From contig JACGZH010000004.1 of the NCBI GenBank assembly GCA_014706385.1, positions 2,108,001 to 2,172,000 on the forward strand: a DNA stretch of 64,000 bases. Direction: 5' to 3'. The DNA is from Phaffia rhodozyma. Its lineage: Eukaryota > Basidiomycota > Tremellomycetes > Cystofilobasidiales > Mrakiaceae. Each line of letters starts with the position of its first letter. The first letter of the stretch is position 1. The notes under the pieces were generated by a model. The model saw only the letters and a list, made by a program, of their open reading frames with translations. It had not been told where the DNA came from and did not search any database. The translations under genes were made by a program, and so were the position numbers. Positions 1 through 10,846 of this stretch are shown here, one piece after another.

Positions 1-649
1 CGTAGGCGTGTCTTTGCTTACTTGGTTGCGGACGTATTGAAGGCCATACAGTGAGGAGCTACAAAACGCTCCTGATGGTCTATCAGGGGGTACGATCCCC
101 GGGTCTTGTTTGAGCGCATGAAAAGACAATAAAGATTCCATCAGTATCCTGTGGTGCATAGATGGGGCAGAAGTAAGACACACACACCTTCCCAGTTAAT
201 CCATCGATAAGTTTGATGGGTGATCCGTCCACGGCTAGTAGGAAACAGAATGAACCTTCGATAGCTTTCGAAGCGGAAGGATACCACAGGGAGGAGTAGA
301 TAGCGGCCTGCTGAGGAAGCACCAGGGATGGTTTGAACGGCAACAGATCAAGGCTTGAAGACACAATGTCTGACGGCCTACTCAAAGCAAAGAGAAGAGC
401 TTTTTAGACCGGAAGAGCTGCATGTTAAACACAACTTGCCAGGCAACACGAGAGCTCATAGAGAACGACGAACAAGTCAAACAGCCGAACAGTTCGATCT
501 TCACCAACGGTCAATAATGATGATCCATCCGGCGCCCAGGCGGCCGACCTAATAAAGTTGGATGGACCGAGTTCGGATTCTGAAGTCGGATCCCAGCTTG
601 CTATCTTTCTGGGCGAAGCAAAGTCATATGTTGCGAATGAGTGATCCAT
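1..649 (-). CDS. WRAP53/TCAB1-like WD40 protein (5' part, runs off the left edge)
   Basis: The family (animal WRAP53/TCAB1, fungal Swt21-type proteins) forms a WD40 beta-propeller that binds small nuclear or Cajal-body-type RNPs. I see three exons. The first opens at the ATG at 649 (MDHSFATYDF..) and holds a first WD blade ending 'SAAWAPDGSSLLTVGEDRTV'. The second, entered after an acceptor near 387, reads '..VLPQQAAIYSSLWYPS..' and 'GSPIKLIDGLTGKVCVSY', which corresponds to the family's '..HPIHLWDA-TG-LRASY' blade. The third (about 17-95) reads '..YPLIDHQERFVAPHCMAFN', matching the family's 'Y..DH.E.F..PHS..F'. It ends at a GT donor near position 17, so the rest lies outside the window. The gene is divergent from DIS3. 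Family assignment rests on these motifs only; another WD40 RNP factor is possible. Confidence 0.72.
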
Positions 650-828
650 CGAGCGGACGACTATCGGGGTGTCAGTTGTGGATGTGCAACTCTGGCGGAG
701 AATGATTTGGAAAAATCTCTGGCGTTTTCGAGTTTCCCTTCGACTTCTCTCCACCTCCACCCACAGTAGTCGACGACGACGACGACGACGACGAACACAA
801 TCAACCCCTCCCACTTTCCTATCTCAAC
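650..828. promoter_or_regulatory. Divergent promoter between the WD40 gene and DIS3, with a GAC repeat
   Basis: 179 bp separate the two divergent start codons. An uninterrupted (GAC)n trinucleotide run of about eight units lies near 769-793, probably in the 5' UTR of one or both transcripts. I see no clear TATA box. Confidence 0.5.
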
Positions 829-3800
829 ATGATCACCATTCTCAAGAGAAACAGGGAAGAACTAGAACTTTCTCAGAAGAAATATTTCAAAAAGACAGCT
901 AAGGGCAAAGTTCAAAAGAGTATGTTATATGGTAGTCTTTCGAATTATCTCGATCGTATTCCCGTCGAGCTGAACAGTTTCTCCCTTTGGTTCTCGCTTC
1001 CACAGTCTTGAAGGAACGATATCTGAGAGACGATATCCCTTGTGGTTCAAAGTTCTGCAGTGTATGCTCCTATGAAGAAGAGGCTCAGCCGAGTCTCCCT
1101 GAACAGGGTTTCACAGGCTCCAACCTTATCCCTAGAGGCCACTATGTCATTCCTGACACGAACGCCTTTCTTCATCAGGTTTGTCTTTCAAGCTCGCTCT
1201 ATTTACCAAGCCTGCTAGTTCTGCTTCGCAAAAGCGTTGATACAACTGCCAATTCTTGAACTTGAAACCAGATGGATCTCCTTACGTCGCCCTTACTGGC
1301 CTCGCTGCCTATAATTGTGCTGCAAACCGTCTTGGACGAAGTTCGTCATCGGTCCCTCCCTCTGTTCAACCGGCTCAAGCAGCTGATTGCAGACGAAGAC
1401 AGCTCGGTCTGGGTCTACTGGAACGAAGCCGCAAAGTGAGCCTTTCTTCTTTGACAGAGACCATTGCTCACAAAGAGTCATCTAACAATCGATCATGATC
1501 AACAAATTGATAGGGATACGGCTACCGTTCGAGTTGGTCTTGAAACCCCTAACGACAAGAACGATCGAGCCATTCGGTCGGCCCTCAAATGGTACAATCA
1601 TCACCTTTCCCCTTCATCCAGCAAATCAAGCAAGAACACAGTTCCCACGCCGTTTGTAATCATGATTTCTGACGATGCGGACAACCTGAGGAAGACGAGG
1701 CAGGATGGTTTAACGGCGTATACTGTAAGGCAGTATGTAGAAGGGCTGAAAGAATCACCGGCAGCATTGTTGGACCTGTTGGCTGTCACTGGATCAGGAG
1801 TCGCGGAGGATTCAGGGGAGAAGAGAGAAGGACGAAAAGCGCTCTATGAAGACGTAAGTTCAATCTCGTTGATACCCTCTCACTTCAAACAATATCTCCG
1901 ATTCGCTTACAAATCGGGCGTCCCATGAATGTGACTAGTACATCCCCTCGGCGACTTTGCTCTCAGGAATCAAATCTGGCAAGCTGCACAAGGGCTATTT
2001 CAATGCCAATCAGTACAATTACCTTGAAGTTAGTCTCGCCTTGAATCGTGTTGTTTAGTTTGATTATTGACCAAATAAAACTCGATACGCAATTTATTAT
2101 TCATAGGGTTCCGTGAATACTCCTTCTTTCGCCAAACCTATCTTGCTCATCGGAAGACAAGATATGAACAGATCAGTGAACGGAGACGAGGTGGTGGTCG
2201 AGGTGTTCCCTGAGAGTGAATGGAAAGCGCCTGGTGAGAGTGTTGTTGATCAAGACGGTGAGTTCTTCCCATAAGTTTTTCTATGTATTGGTACCATAAT
2301 TTGATTGACAACTTTTGAATTATAAAGATGCACTAAGGAACGATGACGCAGATGACTCCGAGGGTGAAGATCTTGTTTCTGAAGAGGTGGAGAGACAACG
2401 AAAGGACCAGTCGGACGCCGCTCAAGTTGGAAAGGCCAACCCGCTCGAGAAGCAGCCCACCGGCCGGGTTGTTGGAATCTTCAAGCGAAACTGGAGAGCG
2501 TACGTCTCGTTTTATTCGACTCTCGCTCTTTGGCTTTCCAAAGGATGTTGATCTTTGAACAAACTCGACATATAATAGTTACGTTTGTCACCTAGACTCT
2601 ACCTCACTCTCAACTCATAACCCAACGTCGCTTGCCGCCCAAACGGTCTTTGCCACTCCTCTCTCTGCACTTCTTCCTCGAATTCGAATCAGAACGCGTC
2701 AAGCTCCGGTGTTGCTCAACCAGAAAATCCTTGTTTCAATTGATCGGTGGGACATCTCCTCCCGATATCCCGAAGGTCACTTTGTCCGATCTCTAGGCGC
2801 GGTCGAATCCAAAGAAGCTGAGCAAGAGAGTCTGCTGTTGGAGTATGACGTGCCTTACAGGCCGTTCGGAAAGGCTATTCTGAACTGCTTGCCGAAAGAA
2901 GGCGAGAGTTGGGTCGTCCCCCCTAAGGATGACGATCCCCGAGGTGACTGGCGAGGAAGAGAGGATCTGAGAGATATGGTGATTTGCAGCATCGATCCCC
3001 CTGGTTGTCAAGATATCGACGACGCTCTTCATGCCCGGCCTCTACCCAATGGAAACATTGAGGCTGGAGTACATATCGCGGATGTCTCTCATTTCGTTCA
3101 TCCGTCAAACCCAATGGATGAGGAGGCTGCATCGAGAGGAACCACTGTTTATTTGGTAGATAAGCGAATCGATATGTTGCCCAGTCTGTTGGGAACGAAC
3201 CTGTGCTCGCTCCGACCGTTTGTCGAGCGACTAGCTTTCACGTGTATTTGGGTGAGTGCGCTTTTGCAGTATCCTTCGACGATATCAGCATAATTCATGA
3301 GTCCCCCCACTCTTTTTGAATCGACAGGAAATGACTCCGGAAGCCGAGATTGTCAACGTCCGATTTACTAAGTCTGTCATCGCTTCTAAAGCGGCGTTCA
3401 CCTACGCCGACGCTCAGGCAAGAATGGATGACTCGTCCAAAAACGACCCAATCACTCTTGGGATTAGACTGTTGAACCAGCTAGCCATCAAACTCAGAGC
3501 GGCGAGAATGAAAGCAGGAGCATTGAACTTGGCTTCGCCTGAGGTGAAGAGTAAGTATTCCTATACTGCTCTGCAAGCATGCAGTATAATCATTCTTCCG
3601 TTCGAAGTTCACGCCCCCACTCACATAAAAAAATCATTTTTTAATTTCAAAATCTGAATCAGTCAATCTTCAATCTCCTGAGTCTTCTGACCCAATCGAT
3701 GTGGAGCAGAAAGAATTGCTTGCGACAAACTCGCTCGTTGAAGAATTCATGTTACTTGCCAACTGCAGTGTGGCCGCTAAAATCGAGGAGACGTTCCCCC

Positions 3801-5009
3801 AGACAGCTGTTCTTCGACGGCATGGGTATGTCAAATTTCCTTCTTTACCACTTCCGTAGCTTGATCGTTTCGAGCGAGAACAATGTTGACTTTTTCATGA
3901 TGATATAAAAGGGCTCCTCCCAAGACGAATTTTGAGAACCTCGATGATCTGCTCAACAAAACGAGGGGTATGCACCTTGATGCGTCTAGTTCAGCCGCTC
4001 TTGCTAAGTCTCTTGATCACTGCGTTGTTCGTCCCTTCTTTTCTTCCCTCACCGCTTCTCGTGAGTCCAAAAAGCTTACAGTTTGTCTCATTGGGTTGAC
4101 AGGTCGAGTCAGAGCCGGCTTTCAACACGCTTGTGAGAATCTTGGCAACAAGATGCATGCTTTCGGCCGAGTACATCTGTTCCGGCAGTTTCTCCAAGGA
4201 TTCATACATGCATTACGGGTTGGCAGCACCCATCTATACCCGTTCGCTCTGTTCTGTTCTCATAATCTTCCTCTCGAACCTGATCTCTCATAAAGCCTTG
4301 AACTTCCCCTACTGTTTGTCGTTCAGATTTCACGTCTCCCATTCGACGATACGCCGATGTGCTAGCCCATCGACAACTCTCTGCTGCCATCGGTTACACC
4401 CAACTACACGCCTCACTTTCTTCTCAGCAATATGTCGAGCGTATCATGCACAACATCAACAAGCGACATCGGATGGCCCAACAGGCAGGCAGAGCCAGTG
4501 TAGAGTTTTACGTGGGACTCGCTTTGAAGGCAAGAGGGATGAGAGAAGGTAAACCTGTTGAGGTCAGAGAGGAGGCATTCGTGATTAGGGTGTTCAGGAA
4601 CGGAGTAGCCGTTTACGTTCACAAGTAAGCGTCCTCTTCCTTCAGCTCTGATTTCCTTGCTTCTCTGGTCTCGATCGTCCATTAAAGAACGAATGCTGAT
4701 CTCTGATTTTCGTTCATTGCTTGATATCTCATCGACTGAAGGTTGGGTCTTGAAGGTCTCGTCACTTTCAAGAAGGAAACCCACACGTTCGAATCTGAAG
4801 AATACAGCATCACCCTTCCTGCGTCATCCAAATCTACCCAGACAGTCGACGGCGCGCCCATCAAGAAGTCTTTGGTGAAGAAGGAAGACGTGAAGCTTAG
4901 AGTGTTCGATAAGGTAGCTGTGAACATCACGGTCGAGAAAGACAAGAACACACAAAGAGGAAAGGTCCAGATGTCATTGGTCTGGCCTGTGGATTCTAAG
5001 GATCTTTGA
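829..5009 (+). CDS. DIS3: Exosome 3'-5' exoribonuclease / endonuclease Dis3 (Rrp44)
   Basis: Catalytic subunit of the RNA exosome; hydrolyses RNA 3'-5' through its RNB domain and cuts internally through its PIN domain. The start at 829 gives a short first exon followed by the N-terminal Cys motif (CR3; 'CGSKFCSVC'). The PIN domain starts at '[11 protein letters not shown]', spliced to '[20 protein letters not shown]', and has a second acidic site in '[11 protein letters not shown]'. Cold-shock segments follow ('[19 protein letters not shown]', '[20 protein letters not shown]'). The RNB core at about 2980-3250 has all the metal-binding Asp residues in '[15 protein letters not shown]', then '[11 protein letters not shown]' and '[20 protein letters not shown]'. 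An S1 region ends at the TGA at 5007-5009. There are a dozen or more small introns. The order and spacing of domains fit a full-length Dis3 of about 1,000 residues, not Dis3L2 (the PIN domain is present). Confidence 0.95.
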
Positions 5010-5196
5010 GACGCGGATTCCTTTCCTTCCTTTTTCCCACTCGTTAGATGGAATGGTGATCTATTGTAAATTTATATTTTAAAAAAGAAATATCGATGCG
5101 AGATTTGGACGCTATTCCGGGCAAAATTTAGATTCATATGGGAAGCAATCATGATGACTTGTTTCTTATTTTTCTATTGTACATCAAATTTTGGAT

Positions 5197-7203
5197 TCAG
5201 TCCTTGGGCGGAGGCCGAGGAGGAAGAGACGAGGTGGATGACGAGGCGGCATAAGTAGAAGGTGTGGACGAAGCGGAGATCGTTTTGATCATCTCTCCAC
5301 CTACTTTCGTGGCCTCATCGAATCTTGGCGCAAAGAATTCTGAAGTTTCCCGTGTTTCGAGAGAGAAAGAAAGGAGGGAAGGAAGAAGTCAGTCATAAAT
5401 AGCAAGGTGAACACAGTGGGTTTTTAGAAAGCAAGGGAAAGAATGAAAGAAAACAAGAAAAAACCCACCTCGGGTTCTTTCAAATCTCCTTCTATAAGAC
5501 TCCCAGCTTCCAAAGTCAACACACTGACTCCACCCTCTTGCCGCGATGACAAACTCGGTATCATCACTCCTATGGGCTGTATCGTTCAAAGCCGAGTTCA
5601 ACGCGTCGTCCAACCTGTTCTGGTCTCTGAAAAGGTACTCAGCTACACCAATCCACATCCGGAAGACGGGTGTAGCTGCCAAGTCCAGATGTTGAAATGG
5701 CCTGATCCCTAACACATGCCAGCAGTCAACCATGGCCAGGAGAGATAGATGAGAATTCCGAGGAGATGATCCAGCGGCTGGTTGGGGACCTAGGGAAAAT
5801 TGGTCGAGGATCTTATCGGACAACAGAATGGGCGCTCGTTCGAGCGTGGAGGATGCCGATTCAGGGAAAACGGTTTGTTTTGCGGCCAAGATTCTTCTTC
5901 GTAGTTCAGGTTCGTTCCCTTCGATCATCAACTTGAAAAGCTCAGTCGTAGAAGTAGCATATTGGTTTATCTGGAGGCGAGCCGACGGGTTTAGGATAGC
6001 CAGACCGGCATAGACATGCCATTTGTTGGCGTAGATTCGGAGAGCGATGTTGATTTTGACGATCTCAATCCCACCGACGTAACGACCAGATTCCCAAGGG
6101 TAGGAAGCGGCCGAATGCCAAGCTGTACCCATCCTGTTTTGAAGCAAGCCAATCATAGATTTCCAGTGAGAAACTATTATACCATATGAAAATTATCAAA
6201 AGAGATATGGTAGAAACGAACGAAAGGAAAGCGGCATGTGTCACAGCTTGGGTGTTGGCAGTGACGAGATCGTGCTCTTCGTACGTCATGTAGACGTAAG
6301 AACTCTTGAAGCAAGCAAAGATTTCCTCGACTAGACGGAGTTTGGAGTCTGGAGCTCGGTGTTGAATGAGAATCTAGAAGAAAAAACGAGAGTACGAAAA
6401 AATAGAGAGGAAGAGGAGGTCTGATGGGAATCAGTAGCAGCCTCTAGAAAAGTATAAACCGTACTGGCAAGATGACTGACCATCGGTTGACCTTCCGGAC
6501 TGACGGTTGGTCCATGGAGAGAATGCATCGAGATGATGTGGACATCCTGAGGCAAGTGCTTCTCGAAAGCTTCTTTCTCAGGTGCTTTGACGGATGTCTG
6601 ACCGGAGACGATTGCGCCCAGCTTGGTTGCTGTTTTAAATAACCAAGATGAAGTCGGTGTATTCCGTTTCGGTCTGTTAGCGCAGAGGACATGCGTTGAG
6701 ATACACAAAGAGTGGGCGAACAGGGTCCAAACTCGGCAACAACCTTGTCCATGAAGGCGGCTTCAACGGAGTAGAGCACAAAGTCGCATAGTCTGGAGAC
6801 GAGATGACCAGAGGAAAGGATGGTGAGAGAAGTATCTAGTCAGGAGTGAAATCGTGAGAGACGAGGAAGAGGATTAGCGCGAGAGAGGACCGAGAACGAA
6901 AGCGAAAGAAATCTTACCTTTGAATTCCTCAGTAAGGACTTCAAACTTCTCTGGCAGATCGCATGCATAGATACTGAGAGAGACGTGTCGGTTGTGTTTT
7001 CATCGAAGACGAAGCAACCGTTGAAGAGAATATCAGATCCTGAATGGATTCACATGAGAAAGAGAACGACGAAAGTAAGAGTTTCTGGAAAGAACATACC
7101 TTGTCCAGCCACCGGCGAGCAACCTCCTGGCATACATCTTCCCCATATCACCCATCCCGATGATTCCAATCTTAGGCTGCTGTCCGTCTGCGTGTTCCTC
7201 CAT
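5197..7203 (-). CDS. TYR1: Prephenate dehydrogenase (NADP+), tyrosine biosynthesis
   Basis: Converts prephenate to 4-hydroxyphenylpyruvate with NADP+, the committed step to tyrosine. The ATG at 7203 gives MEEHADGQQPK followed by the Rossmann dinucleotide-binding loop 'IGIIGMGDMGKMYARRL' at about residue 12. The central part carries the fungal Tyr1 landmarks 'NTQAVTHAAFLSF', 'GGIEIVKINIALRIYANKWH', 'VYAGLAILNPSA' and 'NSHLSLLAMVDCWHVLGI'. After the last intron the reading continues 'FFAPRFDEATKVGGEMIKTI' with a Ser/Pro-rich tail, stopping at 5197-5199. Several introns of about 60-110 nt interrupt it. It is divergent from the small gene at 7427 and its 3' end faces DIS3 across about 190 bp. Length (around 450 aa) and motif order match the family. 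Confidence 0.93.
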
Positions 7204-7426
7204 GGCTAGAGCGACGATACTGTGTATGTTCTTGATGATGGTGGGTGAGCAGGCCTCTAGAACGGGCTGCCGACCGGGGGGGGGAGCATGACTCTAAGGC
7301 GTAACCATCAAGTGTGAGACCCTACGCGTAACCACACGCATATACCACGGTTAGTCACCGAGCACTAACCCACTCACCTTCCTCTCTCTGCCCATCTCAT
7401 CTCTCTGGTCAACCACACTCACAGAC
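7204..7426. promoter_or_regulatory. Divergent promoter TYR1 / small unknown gene
   Basis: 223 bp between two divergent start codons. It contains a run of nine or so G near 7276-7284, one ACGCGT at about 7324-7329, and two nearby copies of GCGTAACC (about 7300 and 7326). The pair could be a transcription-factor site, but no factor can be named. Confidence 0.45.
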
Positions 7427-7808
7427 ATGGCATCTTCGACTTCCGTGCTCGATCAGTACCACTCCCAGAACCCAAACGATACGTCTACCGTCTATCCGGG
7501 AGACCCAGGTGTCGAAGACTTCTCTACCACCGGGCCGGGATTCGCAGGGGACAAAGCAAACGACTTTGCCGGAGCAACCGGAGGTACAGACCAGTTCAGC
7601 GAGACACCAAACTCAAAGTCGATCGATCAGTTTGAAAAGGAAAATGGAGGTGGAGATCAGAAAGGTTGGTTCAAATTTTCTTGTCCTGCATATGTGTGTG
7701 TGTGTGTGCTATAGTGATGATGTCAAAGAAAGACGAACAGAGGTGCTGACCATGATGTCATCATTAGGTGCTCTCAAAAAGATCAAGGATGCTTTGCATA
7801 TAAAGTAG
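7427..7808 (+). CDS. Small unknown protein, 92 aa, two exons
   Basis: Exon 1 is 7427-7664 and exon 2 is 7768-7808, joined across a GT..AG intron (donor GTTGGT, acceptor ATTAG); together they make 93 codons including the stop. The protein is acidic and low in complexity, rich in Asp, Gly, Ser, Thr and Asn ('STVYPGDPGVEDFSTT', 'NDFAGATGGTDQF'). It ends in a basic, potentially amphipathic helix formed across the intron: GALKKIKDALHIK. There is no signal peptide or membrane segment. I do not recognise the family. The clear ATG, the intron that keeps the frame and the change of character at the splice join argue that it is real. The intron contains a short GT repeat. Confidence 0.6.
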
Positions 7809-8280
7809 AAAAGCAGGAGGAGGAGGAATAGACAGATGGAATGATCAACAGACACATAAATTTTGTATGAAGAGTCAGCACGTCTCAGAGTTCATCAGAG
7901 AGAAAGAATTACATGCTGTGAAGAGCAGTCATGTACAGCATCTCTTGGTGTATGTGGGTGTGCTCTCAATGTATCGGATGATGTATGAGTAGTATCGACT
8001 CGAGAGTACGATGTCCGAACTCCTTCCATCGTCCTCCAGACAACCAACGAACAGATGGATCTTAGATACACAGTTGAGACGATGACCCGAGAGAAAAACC
8101 ATTCTAGACAGATGGACATGCAGGTGCTAAACGAGATAAACAGATTGAATCCCATCAGAAGCGAGACAAACACCTTTCTTTCCAACATCCACCTCATTCC
8201 TCATCCAGAACATCAGAGCATCAGCGGTCGAAACTGATCTCATTCTTCTCTCTTGTTGTCATCGGCTCTTTCCTCTGCTC
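7809..8280. other. Intergenic, 472 bp, between the small gene and the hydrolase
   Basis: Probably the 3' UTR of the small gene plus the promoter and 5' UTR of the hydrolase. The short open frames here (for example 7895-8197 minus, 8055-8237 plus) have no protein-like features. The last about 80 nt before 8281 are CT-rich, as is usual just upstream of fungal start codons. Confidence 0.4.
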
Positions 8281-10610
8281 ATGTTCTATCTTTCTAGAGT
8301 ACCGCCCCGGACGACCTATACCGTGCTCTCTCTCTTGCTCATTCCTCCGATCGTTCTCTCTCCGCTGATTGCTTTGATCTCTGCGTTTTCTATCTTTTGC
8401 AAGTCCTCTTTCTCTTTCAGCCCCTCTTCTTTCCGTAGCTAAGAAAGCAGGAACGTGAGAATAGACGCTCTCAGAGTTCTAGATGGTCTGATCAACTAGC
8501 TGACCGATCGTCGAATGTGTTGATATCTTCTTGAATACCCTCTAGTACCTCTAATCGGATTCGCGTTCGTACCCTCGCTGGTAGGATCGCTCACAGGTCA
8601 GTTCAGCGATTGGCAGTTTGTTCGTTTGGTTGCACTTTAAAGAACATTTTATTCTCCTGTATCTCTCTCTCACAAGGAAACGAACATGTTCAACTGACGC
8701 TGATTCGATTTGATAATATACATCGTCTCGGACTATGAATTACGTATACAGTCCTGGCCTTCACCCTACCAGCTTTCGGGTATCTCCAATTTGCACAATC
8801 AGATCCTCCTCCGAGAGAGAGACTTCCTTTCGTCTCTCTCCATCCTAGTGAGTCTTGAAATTCCTCTGTATTTTGTTCTCCCTCTTGAAGTGTAGCCAAG
8901 ATCTCGACGCATGGTGTTTGACGAAATTGGTTTTGTTATGCGCGCGCATTCACTTCCTGTTCCTGGAGCACAGAACGCAATGTGATGTTAACGTTACAGG
9001 CATTTCGATGGGGTTGGTACGTATTGAGTACGGCTTGGACAGTATTACGACAGTGGTGCTTGCAGCAGGTTATCTCTATTTGGAAGAGGTCGCAAAGAGT
9101 CATTTCGTTTGTCTTTGTTCCTTCTTCGTTCTTATCAACGAGGGCAGACATGTACTGACGACTAGGCTTTCCTCAGAACCCACATCCCTTTCGGAAAAGG
9201 CGAGTTCTTGACTGTGTATCATCCAAAAGACCTGGCCCAATCTGCTTCTTCGAGCGCCGAAGATTCCACTTCAGCCATCACTACCATCACTACCAACCCT
9301 AACCTCCGCCCCATCTTGCTCCTCCTTCCCACTCCGACATCCCCATTTCCTTCATCTGTCTATCTCCCTCTTCTCGCGCTTCACCTTCGGGCGCACCTCC
9401 CCTTTTCAACTTTAATCATCCATCCTTCTAATTCTGGAAAAGATTCGTATCCGCGCACCCGTCTTCCTCAATCTGCTCGATCAACTAGACGTATTCTCAG
9501 ATGGATAAACGAGAATGCCGCCACATACGGAGGTGATATCACCAAAGTGTATGTGTGTGGACAGTCGAGCGGAGCGGTCGTTGCTCTCTGGGCTGGTGGT
9601 TGGAGAGAACAGATCATCAAAGGCAGAGAAGATTGGGTCTGGGAGAAATGGAAAGAGGGACAGATCGGGCTGGATGGAGATGGCGACGGGGATGAAGGAT
9701 TAGGAAATGGTTTGAAGAGGGTCGATCTATGGGAGGAAGAGGAAAAGATGGAAGAAGGCGACACTGATGATGAGAAAGGGGCCGTCGTAAAAGGGATGAT
9801 ACTGTCAGTTCTGTTCAACCGCTTTGCCAAACCAATCATCCCCTCTCCGACTCACACACATATCGTTGCAATAGGTTATCGCCCATGACAGATATTCCTC
9901 TTCAAATAAGACACGAAGCCAACTTATATGCAGAACATGTCTCAGCTACCAGACGATTCTTTGGACCATCGCAAACGGAATCAATGTTGGCTTCACCTGC
10001 TCACATTCTTTTTGCAGCTAGAAATGTTTTGAACGTGGGGGAAACCGGTCTGAACACAAGGTTCTTGATCATCCATGGGTTTGTACATCACCTTTTCGCT
10101 GTCTGCTCTACTCCAGTTTGTATCTACAATACTGAAAAGATCGCGCACTCTTCATTTACAACTTGATCCTTCTTTTGGGAAAAAGAGGTAAAGATGAATG
10201 GGTACCCGTTAGACAGTCAGTTCTTTTACGAGAGCTCCTCGTAGGTTTAGGCGTGCAAGAAGTCTCTTTCAGAGCATATAAAGCTATGGGCCATCTTGAT
10301 CCTCTTCTAGGTCCGTCCCCTTTCTGTCTATAGCGTCGCTTGCCTATCTGAAGTCTTGCGCGTTCTCGTCTCGAAGAGACGCGGCTGAACCTCCATCCGT
10401 TCTTGGTCGTCATGCCGGGTTTGGAAATCGAAAAAAGCGCTGATGATCGGAATCAAGAACGATTACTCAACCACTCTACTTCGAGACAGTTCGCTCTCCT
10501 CTTTGTGTTCCTATTCTCATATTGTCAATCACAAGTCACTGATCGTGGATCGTTTCTCTGCCTTGGCTTCCCTAGTCTCGAACTTTATCGCACCTGACGG
10601 AATCCCGTGA
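8281..10610 (+). CDS. Membrane-anchored alpha/beta hydrolase (esterase/lipase-like)
   Basis: A serine hydrolase with the full triad visible. The nucleophile is in 'VYVCGQSSGAVVALW' (GxSxG, near 9554-9600), the acid in 'GGKDEWVPVRQS' (near 10190) and the His in 'MGHLDPLL' (near 10290). I start it at 8281, giving a strongly hydrophobic N-terminus ('VLSLLLIPPIVLSPLIALIS'), then more hydrophobic exons ('LIGFAFVPSLVGSL', 'VLAFTLPAFGYLQFA'), and an aromatic stretch ('AFRWGWYVLSTAWTVLRQWC') leading into 'THIPFGKGEFLTVYHP'. Phases of these joins agree. A Gly/Asp/Glu-rich insertion lies after the nucleophile. The end is less certain: a final frame '..DRFSALASLVSNFIAPDG' stops at 10608-10610, but the last intron is not resolved. 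Substrate unknown. It resembles fungal membrane esterases of the kynurenine formamidase / prenylcysteine methylesterase type. Confidence 0.75.
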
Positions 10611-10846
10611 CTTTCCTTTTTCTTTGATTATCTGTACACTCAACATATCGTATATATTCCCTCCTTTTCGTGAGCACGCTTAGAGATCATCTATCTACTG
10701 AAAGATGGCCGCCGTTTTTTGTTTCCTCTCTACATCCGATAATCATATTATTCCCATCTCTTTGACATACCAATAGATTGATGAAAAGTTTGAAATCAAG
10801 GAATGCGAAGTGTGAAAGTAAACATAAAAGATAGATATAAGGTTGT

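Noticed and set aside
10311..10333. A 23-nt intron near the end of the hydrolase gene
   Set aside because: It is much shorter than any credible intron here and leads to a basic, unrelated tail.
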